The notes below the pieces were generated by a model. The model had not been told where the DNA came from and searched no databases. It saw only the letters and a program-made list of their open reading frames with translations. Made by a program: the position numbers and the translations under genes. From Ulota crispa (Eukaryota; Streptophyta; Bryopsida; Orthotrichales; Orthotrichaceae): DNA of 64,000 nt. Positions 1-12,652 of this stretch are shown in pieces (the first letter of the stretch is position 1; each line of letters opens with the position of its first letter). The DNA is taken from NCBI GenBank assembly GCA_963920765.1, contig OY987242.1:8458789-8522788 (forward strand), written 5' to 3'.

Positions 1-453
1 TTGTCATAAACAATCTTCATCCTTTGGTTTTGTTTTTTTCCAAAATGTTGAAAATGGAGTAAAATAAAGGACTTCAAAGTTTATTTTGGAGTAGAGAATC
101 CATAATTGCCTGCAAACAAAAAAATCCTCATAACTTTCATCTTGTTGATCCAAACGGAATGATCTAGAGCTTCCTACATTCACATAAATCTCCTAAACCA
201 ACTCAAAATTTTTTTTTTTGAAAAAAGTGATTTTTAAAAATCTGCCCAAGCTGCCCAACAAACGTAAAAAACAACATACTAGGCCATAACTTTTTACTCA
301 TAATTCAAAATGTTATGAAATTTAGTACATATGAAAGATAAACCTTGTCTCTACATTTTAGTAAAATTTCAGCCTAAAATATGAAAAGCTCCAATCAGAG
401 GTACCTGCCCAAAATTGCTAGATTTCTAAAAAAGGGGTCTGGTCCTTTAGGGG
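1..453. mobile_element. TTAA-flanked MITE, partial, CCCCTAAAGGACCA ends
   Basis: Right-hand portion of an element whose other end lies outside the window. It ends in TGGTCCTTTAGGGG followed by TTAA at 454-457. The interior matches the reverse complement of the complete element at 31790-32696, including the stretch ending in GAGTAGAGAATCCATAA. TTAA flanks and CCC-starting ends are the hallmark of piggyBac-type elements. No transposase is visible, so it is called non-autonomous. Confidence 0.75.
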
Positions 454-1198
454 TTAAATAACAACTCTTCATGCAAAGTCTCTTCCCTCTTGTCCAAAGC
501 CCTAATATGTTTGGGGTGCTTAGAGCCACAAACCCCCTTGAATATAAATCTTACCAAGAGTATCCACCCTCTAAGGTTTGCTACTTCACTGAGACAAAGG
601 GGCTATTCACACTACGTCACATGTCCCATCTCTACAAGTCCCACCTCAATGAATTGGGTTATCAAGAGCAAAAAGGATTACTAAACAAAGCCACACATGT
701 TTCATGCAAAATTCTTAGTGGAACTTGGGTTGAAAGTTGGTCTAGCAAAATGGTCAACCCAAACCTTTAGTAAAGTCCTCCTTTCTTTGGCATCAAATTC
801 CAAAAAGAGTTGTCAAGTCAACATGATGTAATGAACCTAGAGGTAGGACTTTGGGTGTAGTGTGAAGCACCAAGTTCCAACTTTTGGTTTTACCAAAACT
901 AAAATTTTGAACCCTCCAAGAGGCCCTTAATTTTTGACTCTCCTAAAATTTATTGGGCCTAGGTCGAGTACATCAATAATGTGTGTGAAGCGTCTCTACC
1001 TTGAGTATGGCTCTTTGATTGTACGTCACAAAAAGCATGTATAAAAAATGATAATCTAGTCCTTGTAAGAAGGATCTTAGCCACATGCATAATTCAAAAC
1101 AATACAAAAGAGATTGCACTCATAAAATATGTATATGTACTCACTAGCCATTATCCAAGTACTTCATTCATGTATACAAATAGAGTAAAATAGAGTTT
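454..1198. other. Gene-free stretch
   Basis: Unique-looking AT-rich sequence. The open frames here are short and show no recognisable domain, and I see no tRNA or repeat structure. Confidence 0.5.
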
Positions 1199-1634
1199 AG
1201 GGAAAATTACAAATAGTGGCATGAAAATGTAAATATTATAGATAGAGTTGCAGTTTCAAAATAATTATAAATAGAGGCACAATTTCAAAAAAATTGTGAT
1301 TTTTTATAAATCTTTTTTGGTTTGGACATTGGTTGATTTTGATACTTCACATTAGATGTTAGCTAATTTCCAAAAATTTAAACATTTCCAAAAATTGCCA
1401 TCCCTTTTACTAAAATTTATTTATTTAGGCTTGATTTGGAGAGACCTAACTTTAAGTTTCTTAGAAATTAGCTAACATTTAATGTGATGTCTCTAAATCA
1501 ATCAATGTCCAAAAAAAACAAAAATTACAAAAATTACATTTTTTTAAAATTGTGCCCATATTTGTAATTATTTTGAAACTGCGCCCCCATCTATAATATT
1601 TTCTATTTTCATGCCCCTACTTGTAATTTCTCCT
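1199..1634. mobile_element. Foldback MITE with about 100-bp inverted ends
   Basis: The left arm starts AGGGAAAATTACAAATAGTG and the right arm, reverse-complemented, starts AGGAGAAATTACAAGTAGGG. The arms continue to match through segments such as TTTCAAAATAATTA. A less conserved central region also folds back (TTAGCTAA sequences on both sides). Long inverted ends with no coding capacity suggest a Mutator-type MITE. No clean target duplication is visible. Confidence 0.7.
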
Positions 1635-1954
1635 AGAAGTTATGATTTTAATGTATCCACATCTTTGTTTAATTGGGATGGCATAACAATATAACTTTCA
1701 TGATTGCATTGCACTCAAAGGGTGGGCAAAAATAGGAGATTAGTAAATTGTTTATTGTATCTTGGGATCCTTTTTGAGACTTTGGAGGAGCTTCTTTGAG
1801 GGCTCAATTTTGCTAATGCACCAATTAGATTCTCAAATTTCAAGGGGATATGGAACATGAAACATAGTGAGAACCACTCCTTAGATGCAACATGAAAAAA
1901 TCTCAGTGCTTTAGTGCTATTCTTGTTAGTGCCCTGTACTTTGGTATATTCAAA

Positions 1955-2098
1955 CACTAGAAGAAAAACGTGTCCTAAACAACTAATTCACAACAATTAC
2001 AAATGTCTTAAACAACCATATTTGAATCATTATATAGTTGTTTGAGACATTTAGAGTTGTTGTGAATCAGTTGTTTAGAACATGTTTTTCTTCTAGTA
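1955..2098. mobile_element. CACTA-type foldback MITE
   Basis: A 144-bp hairpin. The left end is CACTAGAAGAAAAACGTGTC and the right end, reverse-complemented, is TACTAGAAGAAAAACATGTT. The element is flanked by AAA on both sides, matching the 3-bp target duplication of CACTA (En/Spm) transposons. Confidence 0.75.
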
Positions 2099-3376
2099 AA
2101 ATGGGATGTTATCAAATATGTGACATCTTGAATGTAACATTTTTAGAAAGCATTCCCAACCATATTCGACCATGTAGGCAATGGATTTGGTTATTTGTGT
2201 GAGTTTTTTTCCTACTATTGGTGACTATGGATAGTTTTAGTGCAAGCATGCTTTTTACAAATCTTAATGCACTTTTTGATTCTCTCATACTGAGACTAAC
2301 ATTTCATGAAGTAGCAAGCATATTTCTTATGACATATTTGTGAATATAGTGTTACAAGCTGATTGTTGATGATTGAAAATTTCTATTTCAGATAGGATGA
2401 AGCTTTTCAATAGTAGTAAAATTTTCAATAGGTTTGGGACACATATTGTGGGCGATTTTGGTATGAAGGAATGATAGTTAAGTGTCTACAAGAAGAATTT
2501 GTAGTGCATACCAAAACCATCTTATAATGTTAAATTGAATAATTCTTAAATGCACTAATAACAAGACTCTTAGGGAGACAAGTAAGTAGATTATCATAGG
2601 GCACTCTATTTGTCATAAAGAGTATTTTTTTAATATATATAACGTTCATCTTGTCTTCTTGTAATAATGATGTATATGAAATTCTTAAAAAAAAATTAAT
2701 GAAGAACTTCAATGGTTTAAAAATTTTGTTTAAATTTTCAAGTTTAAAGTTTAGATTTTGTTTTATTAGTTTGGTGATTTGTTGTAGAATTTTCTTTTGT
2801 TGATTTCATTACAAAAATCAGTAGAAAATACGATATGCATTTTCCATCACTACTTGTATACTGGCATGAGATTCAAAATTAGTGTGTGGAAACAAATGAA
2901 CAAAAGCTTGTGGCTTTAGTAGCATTATTCATTGCAAATTTATCACACCAATCAACTACAAATTCATCCTCTCTCAAAGTAAAATGTCTTAAAACCTTAG
3001 CCATAATTGGTCGTTCAAACAAATTCGTGTAGAAGTTCTCATACTGCAAGGGCCATCAATGGACGAATATATGTGCTGGTTACAAAATTCTCGAGGATCA
3101 TAAATACAAAGTTTGAAAAGGACAATTTATTTTATAGAAAGTAGAGTCTTGAATGCAGTTCTCTTTGGAGAATGGAGTCAATAATTTTCAAACTATAATC
3201 TATGATCTTACAAACAACATGAAAGGGAAGAAGAAAAACACCGTGTTTGCCATTATCCAAATCACATTTCGAATGCTCGATTTTAAATAAAATAGTCCAC
3301 TTTTTGCAACTCTTGTGCAATAGAACTTAACATAGTGTGTGAGCAAGGAAAGATCTAAACATTACTTAACAAGGTT
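2099..3376. other. Gene-free stretch
   Basis: AT-rich sequence with only short open frames that lack recognisable motifs. I see no repeat or RNA gene in it. Confidence 0.5.
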
Positions 3377-3382
3377 AAATAA

Positions 3383-3797
3383 AGGGAATTACTATATCAA
3401 CACCCTAATTGCTATTGCTAACGAGATACCCTCTCTTAGCATGAAAATGTGATTTTTAATGCTGATCTTGCTAATTTTTTTATTTGGATCAAAAAACTTT
3501 CTTCACCTTTATCATTCTAAGGCTATATTGAAGAGAAAAAAAAGGTGTGCTTAAATTTCAAACTAAAATAAAAGACTTTTGAGTCTCATAAAGCAATAAT
3601 ATATCAAAAAATAATATTGGTGCAATAGTATTTCATTTTTTTTGTATTTGTCATGATTTCTTTCAAGGAGGTGATAATGTTGTGATTGAATGAATGATGG
3701 ACCACTTAATAAATCAAGAATAGCACTAAATTATCAAATTTTATGCTAAGAGGGGGTGTCCCATTAGCAAGTTAGGGTGTTACTATAGCAATCCCCT
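3383..3797. mobile_element. MITE with about 56-bp inverted ends and AAATAA duplication
   Basis: The left end AGGGAATTACTATATCAACA pairs with the reverse complement of the right end, AGGGGATTGCTATAGTAACA. The match continues to a shared CTCTTAGCAT. AAATAA occurs directly outside both ends (3377-3382 and 3798-3803) and looks like a target-site duplication. There is no coding content. Confidence 0.78.
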
Positions 3798-4128
3798 AAA
3801 TAAAACTCATTAGAAAAGTTCAAGATGCAAAAAAAACGGAAATATGTTCTTGTGAAGAAATGAAAAAATCAACAAACCATTCCTGAACAAAGAATTGGCA
3901 TTTGCCATTTAATAAGATTAAAAAGAATTCAAAAAAAGATTTAACAGCACTTTGAACAAAGACTTTGGATCATGCTATCACAAAAATAGGAAACCTTATT
4001 TTCATATATATTTGCAATAAAATCTTCAGTAGCACCCAAATCCTGTAGTACAATCTTGTTGTGACGCCTAGCTCCTCCGTAGTTGGTAGAAAAAACTATG
4101 ATATACATTAGTATTGGGTGTAAAATAA

Positions 4129-4446
4129 AGGGAAATTTCATGGATACTCCTAAAGTTTGCAATATTTACATAAATATTGCTTTTTCAGAAATTATATAAA
4201 TACTCTTGGACCATAGTTTTAGGCAATTAAAAGTTGTGCTTGTACTTTTTTCATGATCAATATTGAAGTAGGGAATGCAATGAAACAAAAAAATGTATTG
4301 TGCACACACAAAAAAATAGGAAGTGGTATGCACAACAAAACAAATACCTGAAAATTGTGGTCCAAGGATATTTGTGTAATTTATAAAAAAGCTAGGGTAT
4401 CTATGTAAATATTGCAAACTTCAAGGGTATCCATAAAATTTTCCCT
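4129..4446. mobile_element. MITE with about 50-bp inverted ends and AAAATAA duplication
   Basis: The left end AGGGAAATTTCATGGATACT pairs with the reverse complement of the right end, AGGGAAAATTTTATGGATAC. Both arms then contain GTTTGCAATATTTACATA. AAAATAA flanks both ends (4122-4128 and 4447-4453). Its ends resemble the elements at 1199 and 3383, so the three may be related. Confidence 0.78.
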
Positions 4447-4493
4447 AAAATAAATAAGGGAGGCACATAGTAGTAGAAATTTTGGTGCACTAA

Positions 4494-4821
4494 GGTAGGA
4501 GGCTCAAAAACCGTCCAAGCTCTAAAACGGCTCATCACCTTGTGAAATGTACTCTTTGTGTACACACTTTTTTCCATAGATTTCCAAAATGTACAAGCAC
4601 AATATATTTGAGGAGGTGAGTGATTTTAGAGCCCTATGCCACTTTGGCTTCAAAATTTCATAACTAATTCCACAAAATTTCAAAAAATATGAAACAACTT
4701 GGATTAGATGCCAATTCTTCTTGTCTTTCAAGGAAAAGTGACTGAAAAATATTTGAAGAAGTTCCACCTCCCCAAAATTCAGTTTTCAGCCCTTAGATGG
4801 TCGGTTTATGAGCCTCCTACC
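4494..4821. mobile_element. GGTAGGAG-end MITE, copy 1
   Basis: The inverted ends are GGTAGGAGGCTCAAAAACCG (left) and, reverse-complemented, GGTAGGAGGCTCATAAACCG (right). The flanks are CTAA and TTAG. The interior is homologous to 41074-41398: both contain a segment on a shared AAATGTACTCT and one on CCAAAATTCAGTTTT. No coding capacity. Confidence 0.75.
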
Positions 4822-5043
4822 TTAGTGGCTGCATTTTTTTGTTTTTTCTCCTTTCAGACGTGGGTGTGAAGGGAACTGAAGGAAAGGAGCTGCAAGTCTT
4901 GTGGTGCAGGAGGGCGTGAGGTGGTGCCACCAACCACGAGCTGCACCGGGACTCCTCAGCCGTCTCAGATTGCTGGTGAGCTGCTGTTGCGCCTCAGCCC
5001 CAGCCTCTCTCTTGTGTCAATCTCGCGTCGTCGAACCTCGGCG

Positions 5044-7453
5044 ATGGCGGGACCTCTCCTCAGCCTCGCCTGCGCTCGCGCTTCCCCATTGCCAGCATCT
5101 CCACTCTCGCATCTCCATCCCAATTCTTCTTCGCCGCAGCTTCACCAGCTTACTCCTGCCTTCCGCCATGCTTCTCCTCTGAGTACTTTCTTGCTCACCC
5201 TCCCTTGCTTGCTCCTTGTTGAATTGCCAATTTTCTCTGATTCTAGTTCCTACTCCGTGTCTACATTCTGAATTTTGGGAAACATCTCAAATACAAGTCT
5301 CTGGATTGGTCTTGAGGAAGGAATGTGAGGTCGCTTTCGAGCCATGGACATGAACTGTGATGGATATCGTTTCAAGCCCAATTCTAGTGTCGAAGCCCCG
5401 ACATACACTTGAACAATGAATACTCACACTTTCTTGAACCGTGAGCGTATTCCAATGTTTTCTTAAAAGGTATGGCGAGGAATACGAGTACCTGCAGACT
5501 AGATGTGCCTCGCAAACCCTATAAATCAACTCTATCAAGATACAAATGTATTGTAGAAAAAATGGTTTTATTACATGACATCAGTTTTTGTGATTGGCAG
5601 GGAAGCATTTGGAATCCGGACATGGAGCATGGGCCAACCAATATGGCAGCTCGCATTCGTTGAAAGCCATTTCCAATTCCGAGAGAGAGTCGTCGGCGAG
5701 TGCCAGCAATAGCGATGAGAATGATCGCCCTCCGCCTGGTTGCAGTCGAATCAAAGTGGAACTCCCGAAACCATTAGGTATGTCCACCTTTATTTCCATC
5801 AACGCTGTCACTCACAGTTTCTTTCCGCAATTTAGACAGGTGCTAACACCTGCGTGACAATGCTATCGTAGGCATGCTAAGCTTACTCACCGTGCACATT
5901 TGGGTTTCAAACGGTTTTTCACAAGGTAGGTACCATTTTTCTTACTAATTTTTTAAAAATTGTAATTAGTATATTAGATGAGAGTATTGTGATAAAATGA
6001 AATGACAATTTTATTTAGAAATTTGTGACCTTTCTACAATCAAATTCACAAGTACACACTAATGTATGATCAATGTGCCATTCACTAATCGTGCATGATA
6101 GGTTACACTATAGGAGTTACAAATGTTGTCTTCTTCTTTGTAAGCATAGGAAATGGATGAGATTTTGCCATGTGACTTGTCACGAACTGATTGTGACTAT
6201 TTAGGTCATTGAAGCAGTTGAGTTTGAGAAATATGGAACAGTTGAGATTACATGTGAGTTATTTTGATAGCTCAAATTTAAAGTGTATGGTAAGTGTGAA
6301 TGCACATTATGGACCTCTGCACGGTAAGTGGCTGCGCAGGGTAAGTGGCATACTTACGATATGGCAGTTTCAACAACTCATTCAAGACTCTTTGTAACAT
6401 TCTATAATAACCGAGAGGTTTTGCTTGGTCTCGGTAGTCACGCTGACGCAGTGATAAGTGTGCTAGTTCAGGCATAGCTCTGGAGGAAGACAAAGCTGGA
6501 AATATTATTGTGGGCGCAGTGATCGTCGGAGGAAATGCGTATAAGTCGGGATTGGTAGACGCTGGTGATCAGCTTATTGCTACAAGTGCCATAATCTATG
6601 GTTCTGAGGAAGATTACCAAGGTGTGATGGTCCGAAAGGGTATGCAGAAGATTCGGCTCAACGTGCGTGGAGAGAGATTCGAGACGGTTTGCCCCTCATT
6701 CACCCTAAACCCACATTCACATTTGGTCACTTTTTCTGCTCTTCAGCTTCCATGCAACCCTTCTTGCCTTTCATCAACATCCAATGAAGGTGAAGTGATC
6801 TAGTGGGCTGCATGTCATGTCGAGTTGTCATATTGAGTTGTGGAGCAACAAGGCAGTGGACATCTGCCAACCACGATCCATTGTACACTATATACAACAA
6901 TACCCAATTTTGCATAGCAACAAGGATTCAACTTGAGTAGAAGGCAACCCACATTGCCAGCATTGGTTGTTGCAGTAGAACTTGTTTAAATTGAACTTGT
7001 ATAAATGAAAGACCTTTCTAAATTGAACAAAAGTCACTACCCCAACTCTATAAGAACCTCTAAATTATACTTGTACAAGTTAAAAGCTTCTCTAGATTGA
7101 AAACCTCCACTTATTGCAACATGTTTAGTTTGGACATGTTGTATTGTATAATGTTCACAAATTTGTTGTTTGCAGGTCATTGCAGCTATTGGCACACATC
7201 CGGGTTATGTTAAGGTGCACTTCTTACCTTATATGAATTCTCGAGGAAGATTAGGATTTCAAATTTCTACTGCAGTTTTATTGGGATAGCATTATGATTT
7301 GTGTATCTCTTTTGTAGCTTTCTTTTTCAATTATTGATGTTTGGATATTTTGGTTCTAATGTTGAAATTGGTTGGAGTGTGAAGGTTGCAATGGAATTCC
7401 AAAAATGCAAATCTTTACCAAGAGAGGTTTTGAATGGGTCTACAAGGAGTTGA
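5044..7453 (+). CDS. Plastid PDZ-domain protein
   Basis: Exons 5044-5182, 5601-5777, 6472-6686, 7176-7214 and 7385-7453 join in phase to encode 212 aa. The N-terminal ~60 residues are Ser/Ala/Pro-rich and low in acid, as in a chloroplast transit peptide. The PDZ domain covers about residues 97-198. It opens with the carboxylate-binding loop KPLG, followed by GNAYKSGLVDAGDQLIATSA (127-145), then LNVRGERFETV, a conserved AAIGTHP segment and the final strand VAMEFQKC. This matches the small plant chloroplast PDZ family, in which PDZ folds bind protein C-termini; the partner is unknown. The ATG was chosen as the first in the frame that splices in phase into exon 2. Exon 5 carries the family's final strand, and its acceptor (GTGAAG) lacks a pyrimidine tract, so it is the least certain junction. 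Confidence 0.87.
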
Positions 7454-7698
7454 TTTATGGAAGTAGGATGCTTCTTTCTAACAATAGCGTTTCAAAGAAT
7501 CATGATTTTAGAATTCTTGGTTACGTGATTGAAAACAAAGTGTTTGTTTTGCATAGATTTTTGCCTAGCTGTGTATTTTATTGACAATGCATCACTCCAT
7601 CAATGACAAAAATTGTAAAGTATTATAATCAACATATATGTTTTCTATATTTTTTATCACATAATCATCAATCTTTTTATTCACTATTAAAAGTTTTT

Positions 7699-7946
7699 AA
7701 CGCGATATTTGTTAATTTGGGAAAAACAGGGGTCCCACTTTGTTTTCCCCTTAAACCCAAAAAGTTACTTTAAAACCATATTCGAAGGTATCAGATTCAA
7801 TTTGAGCCACTAAGATTTTTTCCCTCGCAAATCTCTTCTCTCAAGTGAGGGCACGTGTCAATTTGAGGTGATCACCTCAAACTTCCTGACTAACTTCTTG
7901 AAAGTCCCAAAGTGTACCATTTTTCCCAAATTAAAGAATATCACGT
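7699..7946. mobile_element. MITE, TTAATTTGGGAAAA family, copy 1
   Basis: The left end AACGCGATATTTGTTAATTT and the reverse-complemented right end, AACGTGATATTCTTTAATTT, are near-identical. They continue with GGGAAAAA and an ACTTTG segment. A second member lies in intron 1 of the LPD gene at 28557-28838. Confidence 0.7.
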
Positions 7947-8011
7947 TTTTTTATAATTAAGGCAACAAAAGTTGCTAGCATCCTAAAGCTCTATAATAGT
8001 AATGAGCTTAA

Positions 8012-8190
8012 CCCCAAAAGGACCAAGTCCCCTTTGTTAGCAACATATTAATTTTGGGCAAATACATGTAATTGAAAATTTTCATAATTTAGGTTGAAAT
8101 TTTAATAGAATGTGGGAACAAGGTTTATCTTTCATATGCACTCATGACATTTGGAAGCAAATTCAATACAAAATTATTGTTTATACAAAA
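8012..8190. mobile_element. Truncated TTAA-flanked MITE, left end
   Basis: TTAA at 8008-8011 precedes CCCCAAAAGGACCAAGTCCC. About 170 bp then match the left end of the element at 31790 (AATTTTGGGCAAATACATGT region). The right end is missing. Confidence 0.65.
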
Positions 8191-8719
8191 AATGTACCGC
8201 ATGGAATACATACCTGGTCAAGACTAATGAGAAGGTGACATGAAAATCCAAAATGGCAAGCAAAGAGGAGACTTTGCTTCACTTGTTCTGCAGTTAAGCT
8301 TACAACATTTCCGTAGACCTCATTGCCAAAGCAGTGAAGCTTCCAAACAAGCCGCAATCAACTCCAAGAGAGACGGAAGTGTTTGTGGCAATCAGTGTTC
8401 ACAAATGTGACTAAATTTTGCAAAAATTATTCGGCTGCTCCATTATCGTTACAGAAGAGATTGAACATTGCAACGTTATATTTAAAACTTTTGGACATTT
8501 TCGTCCTTACTTGCCAAGAGTAAAAGTCAAATATTTGTCAAACTTGGATGATAAGTACTGATAAGTACTACAGGTCCCTCAATACATACTCATATCACTC
8601 AATCCTTATGTATGAAGCAATGACTTTTGAATTTGTTGTTTTCATTTTAAGTTTATTGAACCTTTTCCTTGATTCCTCTGGATGATTGACCAATCCATTA
8701 TTTTGTGAGGCGTGTTTAA

Positions 8720-8937
8720 CCCCTAAACATCTGAGTGTGCCACTGCGACCAATAGAATACAAGGTGCTTTTCTTGTATTTGGAATAGACTCACACTTTTA
8801 TTCATTTGAGATCAACAAAGAAGTTGGAGAATATATCAATGCTGTTCTGGTGAGTTACTTGAGATCCCAAATTAAAACTTCTTATTGGTAGCGAATGTCA
8901 ATTATATGACAAGGTATATATTATGCCCTATGATCAT
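8720..8937. mobile_element. TTAA-flanked element end, second family
   Basis: TTAA at 8716-8719 is followed by CCCCTAAACATCTGAGTG. This is close to the end of the element at 58519 (CCCCTAAACATCAAAGTG). Further inside, TTTTCTTGTATTTGGA and TTTGAGATCAACAAAGAAGTT match the reverse complement of 59080-59190. No right end is seen. Confidence 0.5.
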
Positions 8938-8941
8938 TTAA

Positions 8942-9215
8942 GGTAGCAACACCCATAACCACTGTATCCATAACCATGATCTCTAAAATCTTGAAAAATT
9001 TGTGGAAGTAAATAGATGTAATGACAAGGATGTACAACATGTGAACATGAAACCTTAGTGTTGGTATTAGGTGCAATTGCAATTGGCTCTTTAAAAATTT
9101 ACAACTTATTCTCATAGTATCTAAATAATACATTCAAAAATGCAAACTCATCATTTTTCTCTTGCTAATAGGATCCTATAAATTGCTAGATGTTTATTAA
9201 TGGGTAGTTGTAAGA
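8942..9215. mobile_element. GGTAG-end MITE, truncated copy
   Basis: TTAA (8938-8941) is followed by GGTAGCAACACCCATAACC. The next ~260 bp align to the reverse complement of 54907-55209, for example AAATCTTGAAAAAT and AATGACAAGGATGTACAA. The far end is missing here; a detached end of the family sits at 10898-10942. Confidence 0.6.
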
Positions 9216-9934
9216 ATGACCTGCTAGTTTTGTCTCAAACACCCTTAAAACTAGTAGTATTATGTAGTACTATGAGCTTTTGAAATAATTTTTTTTAAAT
9301 AAAATAAAATATGGGAAATTTGTAAAGCACTTAAAATAGCATACTTGTGAAAATTTAGACTTAGAATTTTTTTATTCTAAAAGTCATGCACAAAATAAAA
9401 TCACCAACAAAAAGCCAATTTCTTTCTTGCTTTTTAGAAAATAGTAAAATCATTCAAAAAAATTTAAAAAAAAATGGCCATTTGAGAACCCATTAAACAC
9501 ATTCACATGGTACAATTGTTTTGCCGAGGAATTTCTTTGTATTTTGCCAATGAAGGGAGATAGGATGCCCACTTTGAGACAATGTAGATGCCATGGAATT
9601 TATAATTTTGCAAAACCCTTCTATGTATGCATGTAAGCATGCACCATAAACAACATCCCTAATTTATAACCCTAGAAAAGCTTTTTTGGACCCAAAATAG
9701 TACTAAAAACCCCCAAAATGGCCAAGGTAGACACCTATTTGGGGGCTGCTTAAAAATAGCAAAATAATTTTAAAAAACACCAAAAAATTACTCAACATCA
9801 ATAACGTGCATGTTCAAGTTATCCTAAAAGGAGAAGTCAATATGACTTCTTTTGCAAAAGTTACAAGCAAAAAACAAGTTGCACAAGGTGAGGGGGACAA
9901 AATGTATTACATGTCATTCTTGCAATCACCCTAA

Positions 9935-10888
9935 CTCCTAAAGGTCCAAGCCCTTTTTTGTAGTGAAAGTCACTGTTAACTGCCACTTTGAGGGGAATGA
10001 ATAGAAAAGTAGGAAATAAAGTTTGTTTTGCAAATCCAATTGTAGGATCTTGCCTTAGACTAGAAGAGGTACTTGTGGGAAAAAATCAGGTCATTCTAGA
10101 TGGAGAGGAGGGAGGTATTTACATTTGAAATGAAGAGAAAAGGTTTTTTTCCTAACTGCGATTAAATTTCAAAAGCCTTTGACCACTCTTACATGAAAAA
10201 AATTGCTCTACCCAAAGTTGAGGTTTATTTTTTTTCATGTAGAAGACCAAGTTAGGTATGTGTGGGAGAATTTTCAAATCAATTGGAACTATACAACACA
10301 TGGGGAGAAATAGTAGGTAAAAAGAAGCAAAGAATGAGTCAAATCACTAAATTGTTAAGAATTTAATTGTTAAAATGAAAAATGCAAATCCCAACGGTTA
10401 CAATGTTGTAATAAACAATCTAGTTCCTTAGGTTTAGTTTTTTTTTCAAAATATTGAAAATTGTCGAAAACAAAGGACTTCAAAGTTTATATTAGAGTAG
10501 AGAATCCATAACTGCCTACAAACTAAAACATCTCATAACTTTCATCTCGTCGATTGAAGTTGAATGATTCAAAGCTTTCCAAATATGAAAAAAATCTAAA
10601 GAACCAATTTCAGATTTCTATTTTACGAAAATACAAATTTTTAAGAAGTTTTAGGGCTGCCCAGATTGCCCTCACACCCTTGGGCAACAAAAATTCTTGC
10701 ATAACTTCTTTGTCAAATGTCAAAATGACAAAAAAATTTAGATGCTTGCGTAGGTCTTGGAATTCCCCACATTCAATGAAAGTTTAAAAAAATCACAAAA
10801 ACTAAATTAGCTATAGGTACATGCCCAAAATCCATTTGTCCCCCAACTGAAATCCACTTGTCCCCACAGACAGTTGAACTTTTAGGGG
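9935..10888. mobile_element. TTAA-flanked MITE, complete (954 bp)
   Basis: The left end CTCCTAAAGGTCCAAG follows CTAA, a one-base variant of TTAA. The right end ACTTTTAGGGG is followed by TTAA at 10889-10892. The interior shares long blocks with 34967-35886, including GTCACTGTTAACTGCCACTT, and the right half is homologous to 31790-32696. Short open frames inside are not conserved between copies. Confidence 0.78.
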
Positions 10889-10897
10889 TTAATAATC

Positions 10898-10942
10898 ATC
10901 ATGTTCAAAACCCTTAATTTGACAATTATGGGTGCTGCTACC
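10898..10942. mobile_element. Detached GGTAG-family end
   Basis: Forty-five bases match the terminal part of the 54907-55209 element (CATGTTCAAAACCCTTA, then ATGGGTGCTGCTACC). They end exactly at the TTAA shared with the next element. Confidence 0.5.
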
Positions 10943-10946
10943 TTAA

Positions 10947-12207
10947 CCCCTAAGCGCCCCCACAACCCCAAATATGGGTTCCCCAGATTTAATTCTTGGG
11001 AAATTCACAGTTTGGATCCGTCTGTACTTTGATTTGAATGGTACTGGCAGTGAGAGGGGGTACTGGGGTAATGTCTTGGAGTGAGCGATCATGACTTCAC
11101 GTGCAGTACCATTGGGTGAAGGGGTGGGCAAGGATTGTGGGAAGGCTTCTTTACTGGGTTTTGCAGAACAATGAGGTTAGGGTATGCTTGGGTCACCGGC
11201 TACGGGAGCCGCAAGGCCTTTCACCCTGCCAACTTCACATATCCAAAACACTAATCTATACTACTCTGGCATCTTTGCAAATTTGCAGGGGCACTATTGC
11301 ACACTTCCTCTACCCGATGCCAAAATTTCAGCCCATCACCGTTTGTTCTTGACCGGATTTTCTTACCCCAAAGCCCATGAGACACTGTGAATTTGCTAAC
11401 CTTGTAGAAGTCAACCTAGATTTGACCACTATAAAATCAGAACCTATACGGTCAAAACTTCCCACATTCTGCCACTTCATGCAAACCGTACCCCTTTCTC
11501 ACTTTCAGCGGTGAATTGAGCTGGATGTTGTTTAGTACCTCGCAGGCTTACTTAATAGGGGTTTCAAATATGCCGTTTACCAGCAATTTCGTTCACATGA
11601 ATGAAATTCGTGAACAAGTTAGTTAAGCCACTGTTCATGTCCTTGCAATCATCCATTCAAATATCCAAATTGTAATGGACTACTCACCACACTTTCAACT
11701 GTATTCACAATCACCAGTACGGATCCCTTGAAAACCATCGTTGCTTTTAATATGGAACCCTTCGTTTCCACAATTGTTTATTTTTAATCAAGATCTCTTC
11801 AACTCCCCCAATGTTGCTTCTCGCGCATTGCAATTCCTTGAATGACCTTAACTTGGCAATCAACTCTGCATCCAAACTGTCTAAAGGCGAAGAGCAAGAG
11901 CCTAGAGGTGGACAATAACATAAACAAGAGCGGTCGCGGGAGCGACAAGAACACGAGCGGAGGAGTTGAGGAGCTAGAGGGAAAGGCAAGGAGGGAGAGG
12001 CTTCACATCGTGCACGTGTGAACGACCCATAAGGACCTCTAGGAGGTCCTCATGAGTCGTGCACTTTTGTGACTTCACGTTCACCGTGCACGAAAATACG
12101 TTCACGACCATTCATTCACCATTTTTTTGAGATACCTGAAACCCCCTAATGTTCACAGTGGTACCCACTTCTAGTAAATCTGCAAATTCTGCCCGGGTGC
12201 TCAGGGG
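10947..12207. mobile_element. TTAA-flanked element, GC-richer (1261 bp)
   Basis: TTAA flanks both sides (10943-10946 and 12208-12211). The inverted ends are CCCCTAAGCGCCC (left) and, reverse-complemented, CCCCTGAGCACCC (right). The interior is much more GC-rich than its surroundings and unrelated to the other TTAA elements. I find no transposase motif in any frame. Confidence 0.55.
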
Positions 12208-12652
12208 TTAAGGGTTAATGAGCAAGGATGGGGATAAAATTTTGAGAGCTCCTACAAAACAAATGTAAAGTTTTGGCAAGTCAAACTTGGAGGGCCAAGA
12301 GTGCGGAACTGCGGATGCCCTTAGCAAGTTCGGGAACGTTTCAAAATTCAAACAGTTTGAGCTAAAATTTGGGAGCACTGGTGACGACCATAAAATAACC
12401 CCACTTGAAGAACACCAGAGCTTTGCAGCACATCGCTACAAAGTCCAACATCTAACGTCTTGACTGACGGAGGTCTAGAATCATGGCATGCGTGTGGATA
12501 CTATATGCCAGATTACTCAAATCCAAACCCTAAAATCCTTAGCGCCATGAGTAAGACATCGTGGTGTGGCACCGAATCTCAATGCTCTGCTGAAGGGCGG
12601 TAGTTAAGTTAGGAGGTATTCTCGAAGGCAATTCTGCAATACCCACATCTGC